Translations under genes and position numbers: made by a program
Assembly (NCBI GenBank): GCA_013816225.1
Contig: JACDEQ010000171.1
Location: 1 to 5,172 of the forward strand
Origin: Armatimonadota bacterium
GTDB taxonomy: Bacteria; Armatimonadota; Fimbriimonadia; Fimbriimonadales; ATM1
Length of the DNA: 5,172 nt
Direction of reading: 5' to 3'
Shown: in pieces, positions 1-4,160 of the stretch
Layout of the letters: the number at the start of each line of letters is the position of its first letter
How positions within the stretch are numbered: the first letter of the stretch is position 1
Notes under the pieces: generated by a model
What the model saw: only the letters and a program-made list of their open reading frames with translations
Told to the model about the DNA's origin: nothing
Database searches by the model: none

Positions 1-941
1 CGACGGTGCTTTTCATGGCGAAGCAGTTCGTCGAAGGCGGCATCGCGGACTGCGTTCTGGCGGTCGGCTTCGAGAAGATGGAGAAAGGCGCACTGGCGCT
101 AAACTCAATCGGCGCCGCAAACCCGCTTTCTCGCCACCTCGAATCAATGGTCCAGCTCCGCGGACAATCGGACGCGCCGCCCGCCGCGCAGTTGTTCGGC
201 AACGCTGGGCGCGAGCACATGGAGAAGTACCAGACCAGGCCCGAACACTTCGCGAAGATCGGTCACAAGAATCACCGGCACTCCGTCAACAATCCGTACG
301 CACAGTTCCAGAATGAATATTCGCTTGATGAGATACAAAATTCGCCGATGATTTATGAGCCTCTGACGAAGCTGCAATGTTGTCCGACTTCAGACGGCGC
401 GGCGGCGGCGATTCTCGCCAGCGAGGAGTTTGTCAAGAAGCATGGACTCCAGCGGCAAGCCGTCGAGATTACCGGCATGGCGATGGCGACTGATCTGCCT
501 AGTACCTTCGACGAGCGAAGCTCGATCAAGCTTGTCGGCTATGACCTGACACGCAAAGCCGCGCAGAAGGTTTACGAGCAATCAGGTCTGGGGCCAGAGA
601 ACGTCGACGTGATCGAGCTGCACGACTGTTTTTCCGTTAACGAGTTGATCACGTATGAAGCGCTCGGTTTGTGTGAGGAAGGCCGGGCCGGCGAGCTGAT
701 CGACTCCGGCGCGGTGACTTACGGCGGGCGCTGGGTGGTGAATCCTTCCGGCGGACTGATTTCCAAAGGGCATCCGCTGGGGGCAACTGGGCTGGCGCAA
801 TGCGCCGAACTTAACTGGCAATTGCGCGGGCAGGCCGGCAAGCGTCAGGTCGAAGGCGCGAAGGTGGCTCTCCAGCACAATCTTGGTCTGGGCGGAGCCG
901 CCGTCGTGACGATGTACGCCCGTCCGCAATGGTCGAATTGA
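1..941 (+). CDS. SCP-2/SCPx-type thiolase (acetyl-CoA acyltransferase), 5' end outside window
   Basis: Cleaves 3-ketoacyl-CoA with CoA to acetyl- or propionyl-CoA plus a shortened acyl-CoA, the last step of beta-oxidation; probably cytosolic. The frame is open from the window edge. The GTG at 6 and ATG at 15 are internal: the first visible residues (TVLFMAKQF) match the segment that follows the nucleophile motif CSTGST of SCPx thiolases, so the active-site Cys lies about 5 codons upstream of the window. Visible family motifs are LQCCPTSDGAAA (about 375-410), HDCF (621-632, which in SCP2-thiolases supplies the second catalytic Cys), NPSGG (741-755), GHPLGATG (768-791) and QHNLGLGGA near the end. 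It closely resembles the thiolase half of animal SCPx as I remember that protein. The C-terminus stops right after the thiolase fold, so there is no fused sterol-carrier domain. Family assignment is very secure; the natural substrate is inferred from the SDR and racemase downstream. Confidence 0.95.
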   Translation, partial: TVLFMAKQFVEGGIADCVLAVGFEKMEKGALALNSIGAANPLSRHLESMVQLRGQSDAPPAAQLFGNAGREHMEKYQTRPEHFAKIGHKNHRHSVNNPYAQFQNEYSLDEIQNSPMIYEPLTKLQCCPTSDGAAAAILASEEFVKKHGLQRQAVEITGMAMATDLPSTFDERSSIKLVGYDLTRKAAQKVYEQSGLGPENVDVIELHDCFSVNELITYEALGLCEEGRAGELIDSGAVTYGGRWVVNPSGGLISKGHPLGATGLAQCAELNWQLRGQAGKRQVEGAKVALQHNLGLGGAAVVTMYARPQWSN

Positions 942-1290
942 GTTGTCACGCGAAAAAAGGCAAGCTCATCGATTTATTTGGAGTGCGCCGGCAGAGCGCA
1001 GCGACGACGGCGCTTAGGCATAGGATTGGGATGGCACATTCTGAGCAACGCCAAGAGTTTGTCTTAGAAAGACGGCCGCCTTACTCTCCGTGAAATATTT
1101 GCGTGACGTTGACCTCTTGCCGAACGACTTATAGGTGTACGATCCAGACTGACGCGTTGAGGATTTTTTGCCCGTGCCCAAGGAACAGTTATCTGTCCAC
1201 AAACTCCAACCAATAGTGGCGCAAGCTGGGCGAGGGCAGAATTCAAACCCCTGGACGTGATAAGTTCATCGGCAAAATAAATCCGGCATA
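942..1290. other. Intergenic stretch with no supportable gene
   Basis: About 350 bases after the thiolase stop. No frame gives a recognisable protein, none of the short open frames has family motifs, and I see no tRNA or rRNA. I found no strong hairpin followed by a T-run, so the thiolase terminator is not evident. The only structured part is a GC-rich patch at about 981-1014. The rest is lower in GC than the flanking genes and looks like unconstrained or decayed sequence. Confidence 0.6.
981..1014. repeat. GC-rich imperfect hairpin, repeat-like patch
   Basis: The arms GCGCCG (985-990) and CGGCGC (1008-1013) are complementary and enclose a 17-nt spacer that is itself rich in GCAGCG-like words. 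The patch stands out from the AT-richer sequence around it. From memory, similar sequences occur as dispersed intergenic repeats in soil Acidobacteriota and Verrucomicrobiota-like genomes, but only one copy is visible here. It could equally be a weak terminator for the thiolase gene, though no T-run follows. Confidence 0.3.
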
Positions 1291-1358
1291 GTCGTTTTTC
1301 ATTTTCCAGTTTCCATTTTCCAGTGGTGGATTCAAGTTTGAAGTGCAACTGTGAAATT

Positions 1359-1392
1359 GGTTTTTCACTCCAGCGGAGTGAGATGTTTATAG
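1359..1392 (-). repeat. Left arm of the 34-nt inverted repeat
   Basis: The reverse complement reads CTATAAACATCTCACTCC followed by GCTGGAGTGAAAAACC. It differs from the right arm (1504-1537) at three positions. It contains the hairpin CACTCC-AGC-GGAGTG at 1366-1380. Confidence 0.85.
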
Positions 1393-1415
1393 CAACGTGC
1401 ATAACCTCAAGTACC

Positions 1416-1434
1416 TTCGCTCCTTAGGAGCGAA
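1416..1434. repeat. Perfect 9-bp palindrome (TTCGCTCCT-T-AGGAGCGAA)
   Basis: A 9-bp perfectly complementary pair with a single central base, second in the series of four hairpins. With one central base it suits a palindromic DNA site or a cruciform better than an RNA loop; as RNA the inner pairs would open. No T-run follows, so it is not a typical terminator. Confidence 0.7.
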
Positions 1435-1465
1435 ATGTGTCTGAAGAAATGGGCGCCAGGGCATT

Positions 1466-1482
1466 GCGCTCCTCTGGAGCGC
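1466..1482. repeat. 7-bp hairpin (GCGCTCC-TCT-GGAGCGC)
   Basis: A perfect 7-bp stem with a 3-nt loop, third of the four related GCTCC...GGAGC hairpins. The four centres lie near 1373, 1425, 1474 and 1523. Confidence 0.7.
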
Positions 1483-1503
1483 GGATCAGGGGGAACATCA
1501 AGC

Positions 1504-1537
1504 CTATAAACATCTCGCTCCGCTGGGGCGAAAAACC
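1504..1537 (+). repeat. Right arm of the 34-nt inverted repeat
   Basis: Reads CTATAAACATCTCGCTCC followed by GCTGGGGCGAAAAACC on the + strand. It contains the hairpin CGCTCC-GCT-GGGGCG (1516-1530, one G-T wobble). One of its differences from the left arm lies at a position that pairs inside the hairpin, and pairing is kept there as a wobble. Confidence 0.85.
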
Positions 1538-1704
1538 AGTCAGATTCCCTATGGTTTCAAACAACGGTTTGTTGCACTTCCAAGTTGAATCTTCGATTCA
1601 TTTTTCTCGATCTAGTTCGGCGAGAACTCCGAGCAATGACGAATGAAAAATGACAATTGAGACATGGAAAATGGTTACACCAGATTTTTTTTGCCGACCA
1701 ACTT

Positions 1705-2529
1705 ATGGACTTACAAACGCTGAAGACCCCATGCCTTGTACTCGATGTTTCGCGAGTGAAGCGCAACGCGGAACGGATGAGCCGTCGTGTCCTGGCGAGC
1801 GGAGCCAGGCTCCGGCCCCACGTCAAGACTCACAAGTGCGTCGAGGTCGCACGCCTCCAGACCGCTGGGCATTCTGGCGCATTGACCGTCTCGACGCTGG
1901 CTGAAGCGCGAGCTTTCGCGGCGCACGGATTGACTGATCTCACTTACGCCGTGCCGATTGAGCCGGGCAAATTTAAGGAAGCGATAGAGCTGTCGAAGCA
2001 GTGTATGGGACTGGCGCTCATCACTGATGATCCCGGCATTCCGGCCCAACTAAATGATGCGGCGCGTCAAGCGGGAGTGAGTCTCGACGTTTTCTTGAAA
2101 GTGGATTGCGGGTATCACCGGTGCGGAGTCGAGCCGCACACCAATGGGGCGCTGGAGATTCCCCGCCGGATCGCCGCCGCATCTAATTTGCGCTTTGCCG
2201 GCATCCTCACCCACGCCGGACATTCTTATCATTGCCGCTCTGGAGAAGAACTGCTCGCGGTCGCGCGGCGTGAGCGTGACATGATGATCGAGTTCGCGGC
2301 CGAACTCCGCGCCTCTGGCATCGAGGCGCTGACCATCAGCATCGGCTCGACGCCAACGATCACCGCGATTGACCATCTCGACGGCATTGATGAAGTGCGG
2401 CCCGGCAATTACATTTTCTTTGACGCTTTCCAGGCGACGCTTGGAAGCTGCGGGTTTGAAGATTGCGCGGCTCACGATGCTCTCCGCCGTGACGCATCGC
2501 GACCTGAGCCGGCGTCAGGTGATCATTGA
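1705..2529 (+). CDS. D-threonine aldolase / D-serine dehydratase family PLP enzyme, N-terminal part (frame broken near 2470)
   Basis: A fold-type III, alanine-racemase-like PLP enzyme. Family members cleave D-threonine to glycine and acetaldehyde or deaminate D-serine to pyruvate; which applies here cannot be told. The ATG at 1705 is preferred because the family begins close to the TP-LVLD motif (residues 8-14). The frame also runs upstream to a TTG at 1657, but that extension lies in repeat-flanking sequence. No clear Shine-Dalgarno precedes 1705. Motifs: LRPHVKTHK (36-44), with Lys41 the expected PLP lysine; KVDCGYHRCG; THAGHS; the phosphate-binding GSTPT (214-218); and VRPGNYIFFD (231-240). 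Family-like sequence ends at Ala255 (2467-2469). The last 19 residues before the stop at 2529 are out of frame and unlike the family. The rest of the protein continues in the next frame at 2471-2827. Confidence 0.88.
   Translation: MDLQTLKTPCLVLDVSRVKRNAERMSRRVLASGARLRPHVKTHKCVEVARLQTAGHSGALTVSTLAEARAFAAHGLTDLTYAVPIEPGKFKEAIELSKQCMGLALITDDPGIPAQLNDAARQAGVSLDVFLKVDCGYHRCGVEPHTNGALEIPRRIAAASNLRFAGILTHAGHSYHCRSGEELLAVARRERDMMIEFAAELRASGIEALTISIGSTPTITAIDHLDGIDEVRPGNYIFFDAFQATLGSCGFEDCAAHDALRRDASRPEPASGDH
2470..2470 (+). other. Frameshift point in the D-amino-acid enzyme gene (one extra base)
   Basis: In the sequence GAT TGC GCG G CTC ACG ATG, dropping the single G at about 2469-2470 joins ...GFEDCA to LTMLSAVTHRD... 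and restores one continuous 373-residue protein of normal family length. No slippery heptamer or downstream pseudoknot is evident, so programmed frameshifting is unlikely. A recent mutation or a sequencing/assembly error are the main choices. Confidence 0.85.
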
Positions 2530-2827
2530 CGCTGGAGCCATTGCGCTCTCGAAGGATCGCGGCCCCGTGGAATTCGATCCTCAATGCGGCTATGGGCGAG
2601 TGCTGGATCTGGCCGGGAAGGATTTGGGACTGCGCGTCAGTTCGCTGTCGCAGGAGCACGGGATTCTGCGCGTCGAGGATGAGCCGGCCTTAGGCCGGCT
2701 CAAGGTCGGCGCACGGGTCCGCGTGCTGGCGAATCACTCCTGTCTGGCGGCGGCGCAGCACTCGCACTATCACGTCTTGGAGGGCGATCAGATTGTGGAT
2801 CGCTGGGAGATTCAACGAGGGTGGTAA
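2471..2827 (+). CDS. D-threonine aldolase / D-serine dehydratase family enzyme, C-terminal part in the shifted frame
   Basis: Continuation of the PLP enzyme beginning at 1705: 118 residues covering the C-terminal beta domain. Visible are THRDLSRRQVIIDAGAIALSKDRG, here the segment that closes over the active site, and VRVLANHSC (about 2711-2743). The His-x-Cys pair (codons 2735 and 2741; residues 344 and 346 of the joined protein) sits where D-serine dehydratases of this family bind zinc through His and Cys, which slightly favours D-serine dehydratase-like metal chemistry over the His/Asp site reported for a D-threonine aldolase. It has no ribosome binding site of its own. In-frame TTG (2369) and ATG (2477) codons exist, but a free C-terminal domain would lack the PLP lysine and not be active. 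The next gene-like sequence starts about 140 nt later. Confidence 0.85.
   Translation, partial: LTMLSAVTHRDLSRRQVIIDAGAIALSKDRGPVEFDPQCGYGRVLDLAGKDLGLRVSSLSQEHGILRVEDEPALGRLKVGARVRVLANHSCLAAAQHSHYHVLEGDQIVDRWEIQRGW
2681..2701. repeat. Perfect 9-bp GC-rich hairpin inside the coding sequence
   Basis: GAGCCGGCC (2681-2689), loop TTA (2690-2692), GGCCGGCTC (2693-2701). All nine pairs are Watson-Crick and mostly G-C. It encodes EPALGRL just before the KVGARVRV-NHSC segment, a surface-loop position where length probably varies in the family. No T-run follows, so it is not a terminator. Confidence 0.8.
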
Positions 2828-2952
2828 CCATCGCTTACTCTGAGTGCGAAAGTTCAGTAGATCGCAAAATAGACGAAGAGTTTCATTCCATTTGTCATTG
2901 CCCAGAAATCGCTCAATGTGCATCGAGCATTGACTAGAGCGGATTGCGTTTT

Positions 2953-2958
2953 AAGGAG
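2953..2958 (+). promoter_or_regulatory. Shine-Dalgarno AAGGAG before the MaoC-like remnant
   Basis: AAGGAG lies 8 nt upstream of the ATG at 2967. It is the strongest ribosome binding site in the window and supports translation from this ATG even though the protein family normally starts much further upstream. Confidence 0.6.
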
Positions 2959-2966
2959 CAGCGAAT

Positions 2967-3181
2967 ATGTCACGAACTATCTTCTCGTCGCCGACCGCGG
3001 TCCGGCAATTCGGCGGGCGCTTTGCCGCGATCACGCACATTCACGACCAAATCAGCTGCGCCGGAAAAGTCGTGCAGAAGATTGAGCGCAACGGCGAAGA
3101 GCAGGTGCGTCTGGAACTAACCGCCGTCAGTCAAGACGGTGAGTGAACCTTGTCGGCGAAGCCGTAGTGGCGTTTTCCTGA
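2967..3181 (+). pseudogene. MaoC-like (hot-dog) enoyl-CoA hydratase remnant: C-terminal half only, frame broken near 3144
   Basis: The ATG at 2967 opens a 59-residue frame ending at TGA 3144-3146. Its residues VRQFGGRFAAIT (12-23), ISCAGKVVQK (29-38) and RLELTAVSQDGE (48-59) match, by recognition, the second half of MaoC-like single-hot-dog hydratases (R-hydratase / MFE-2 hydratase type). Restoring one G between 3143 and 3144 continues the frame as VNLVGEAVVAFS to a stop at 3179-3181, which is how the family normally ends. The catalytic half with the D-x4-H hydratase motif is absent, and a full gene could not fit after the preceding gene's stop at 2827. In the alternative frame just upstream, EYVTNYLL (about 2963-2986) may be a further decayed piece. 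The product should lack hydratase activity. The neighbouring SDR, which follows 34 nt later, fits a former hydratase-dehydrogenase pair. Confidence 0.7.
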
Positions 3182-3215
3182 AGCTTCTCATTTCAAAAAG
3201 AGAGAGAAAAATGCA

Positions 3216-4043
3216 GTGCATAAATTAGACGGTAAAGTTGCTTTGGTTTCGGGCTCGGGCCGAGGCATCGGACGTGCGATCGCGCTCAAACTTGCGATCG
3301 AGGGCGCGCGGGTGGTGGTCAATGACCTCGACGCCGAACCTGCGGAAGAAACGGTGGCCGCTATCAAAGGTACGGGCTCAGAGGCAGTCGTCTGTGTCGG
3401 GAGCGTAACTGAGCAGGGCTTTGGCGATCGATTCGTTAAGACCGCGCTCGACAATTTCGGCGGTCTCGACATCATCATTAACAACGCGGGCTATACATGG
3501 GATAACACGATTCAGAAGATGAGCGACGAGCAGTGGTATGCAATCCTCGACGTGCACCTCACCGCGCCGTTTCGTATCCTGCGCGCGGCCTCTGACTTCA
3601 TCCGTAGCGCCGCCAAGGAAGAAGCGGCAGCAGGCAAAGAAGTGTTCCGCAAAATCGTCAACATTTCTTCGATTTCAGGCGTCGGAGGCAATGCGGGTCA
3701 GGTGAATTACTCCGCGGCGAAAGCCGGAGTCAATGGCTTGACACTGGCGATGTGCAAGGAGTGGGGTCGCTATAAAGTGAACGTTAACTCGGTCGCCTTC
3801 GGATTCATAAAGACCCGTTTGACCGAAGCTACCGCCGACGACCACGCAACGATTGATATCGAAGGCAAGCAGATCAAAGTCGGCGTCAATCCCGAACTAA
3901 TAAAAATGCTGGAGCGTAATATCCCACTTGGCCGCCGTGGCACAGTGGATGAAGCCGCCGGCGCGGTCTATCTGTTCTGCGTTCCCGAATCCAACTACAT
4001 CAGCGGTCAGGTTGTTGTATGCGGCGGCGGCCTCACGGTGTGA
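3216..4043 (+). CDS. Short-chain dehydrogenase/reductase, probable 3-hydroxyacyl-CoA dehydrogenase (FabG / MFE-2 dehydrogenase-like)
   Basis: A 275-residue classical SDR that probably oxidises a 3-hydroxyacyl-CoA with NAD+ to the 3-ketoacyl-CoA, although FabG-like 3-oxoacyl reduction is not excluded. The Rossmann glycine motif is SGSGRGIG (12-19). VVVNDL with Asp37 at the end of the second strand points to NAD rather than NADP. NNAG is at 89-92; the catalytic Ser152, Tyr165 and Lys169 lie in NISSISG and NYSAAK. The usual catalytic-region Asn is replaced by His114 in DVHLTAPF, as I recall also for the peroxisomal MFE-2 dehydrogenase. GTG 3216 is chosen because the frame has no upstream start and KLDGKVALVSG begins at once; a purine-rich run (3198-3210) serves as a weak ribosome site. 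An ATG at 3211 is in another frame and stops within six codons. No signal peptide. It lies between the hydratase remnant and the racemase, probably in one transcript. Confidence 0.93.
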   Translation: MHKLDGKVALVSGSGRGIGRAIALKLAIEGARVVVNDLDAEPAEETVAAIKGTGSEAVVCVGSVTEQGFGDRFVKTALDNFGGLDIIINNAGYTWDNTIQKMSDEQWYAILDVHLTAPFRILRAASDFIRSAAKEEAAAGKEVFRKIVNISSISGVGGNAGQVNYSAAKAGVNGLTLAMCKEWGRYKVNVNSVAFGFIKTRLTEATADDHATIDIEGKQIKVGVNPELIKMLERNIPLGRRGTVDEAAGAVYLFCVPESNYISGQVVVCGGGLTV

Positions 4044-4088
4044 CTCATTGCAGGAGACACAAAAACTTTAAGTGAAAACGAGAGAACT

Positions 4089-4114
4089 CTTAACGTTGAA
4101 AGTTTACGCTTAAG
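4089..4114 (+). other. Weak hairpin in the SDR-racemase gap
   Basis: CTTAACGT (4089-4096) can pair with ACGCTTAAG (4106-4114) across a 9-nt loop with one bulged base. No T-run follows, so a terminator is not supported. The 117-nt gap is AT-richer than the flanking genes and has no supportable ORF. The structure may be fortuitous. Confidence 0.2.
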
Positions 4115-4150
4115 CTTGAATGCGACTTGAAGGCTAACGCTCAACCCTGC

Positions 4151-4155
4151 GGAGA
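4151..4155 (+). promoter_or_regulatory. Shine-Dalgarno GGAGA fixing the TTG start of the racemase gene
   Basis: GGAGA is 5 nt upstream of the TTG at 4161. An in-frame TGA at 4128-4130 with no ATG, GTG or other TTG in between makes this TTG the first available start, and the conserved N-terminus begins within four residues of it. Confidence 0.8.
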
Positions 4156-4160
4156 ACGTT

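Larger units (their letters stand above)
1291..1654. repeat. Inverted-repeat intergenic element with GCTCC/GGAGC hairpin array
   Basis: Three nested pairs of inverted matches share one centre region. 1359-1392 pairs with 1504-1537 (31 of 34 positions, by my hand alignment). 1329-1348 pairs with 1572-1591 (18 of 20). 1291-1304 pairs with 1641-1654 (12 of 14). Between and within the main arms lie four short hairpins spaced about 50 nt apart. The left side also carries an 11-nt direct repeat, CATTTTCCAGT, at 1300-1310 and 1314-1324; its core recurs inverted as GGAAAATGG at 1666-1674. Both main arms, read outward from the centre on opposite strands, encode the same meaningless peptide INISLRW(S/G)EKP, so open frames here are almost certainly not genes. 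No transposase is visible; this is more like a non-autonomous dispersed repeat (MITE- or REP-like) than an insertion sequence. Confidence 0.75.

Noticed and set aside
1014..1202. Small - strand open frames and a + strand segment with SEQRQEFVLER that loosely recalls the start of some transposase helix-turn-helix proteins
   Set aside because: The + strand frame stops after about 18 codons, continuing it needs several frame changes and stops, and no DDE or helix-turn-helix motif can be traced. Not enough to call a transposase remnant.
1226..1262. Possible tRNA T-arm-like sequence (AATTCAAACCCC)
   Set aside because: No matching acceptor, D or anticodon stems could be built around it.
1437..1646. 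69-codon + strand frame across the repeat element
   Set aside because: Its recognisable part is the repeat arm, which is also translated on the opposite strand of the other arm. No protein family and no ribosome site.
1291..1674. CRISPR array
   Set aside because: The hairpins are spaced about 50 nt apart, but the repeats are not identical, the arms are inverted rather than direct, and no cas gene is present.
1657..1704. Upstream TTG start adding 16 residues to the D-amino-acid enzyme
   Set aside because: The extra residues (RHGKWLHQIFF...) come from repeat-flanking sequence, and the family starts near the TP-LVLD motif, so ATG 1705 is more likely.
2369..2470. The part of the second frame that overlaps the first frame of the PLP enzyme, as an independent gene start
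   Set aside because: The translation from TTG 2369 up to about 2470 does not resemble the family, whereas the other frame does; the second frame becomes family-like only after 2470.
2467..2476. Programmed +1 frameshifting in the PLP enzyme
   Set aside because: No slippery sequence, rare-codon/stop arrangement or adjacent stimulatory structure is seen, and I know of no recoding in this family.
2828..2966. Search for the missing catalytic half of the MaoC gene
   Set aside because: Only 139 nt are available, all three frames lack the D-x4-H hydratase motif, and two of them contain several stops; only a short possible piece (EYVTNYLL) is visible in the alternative frame.
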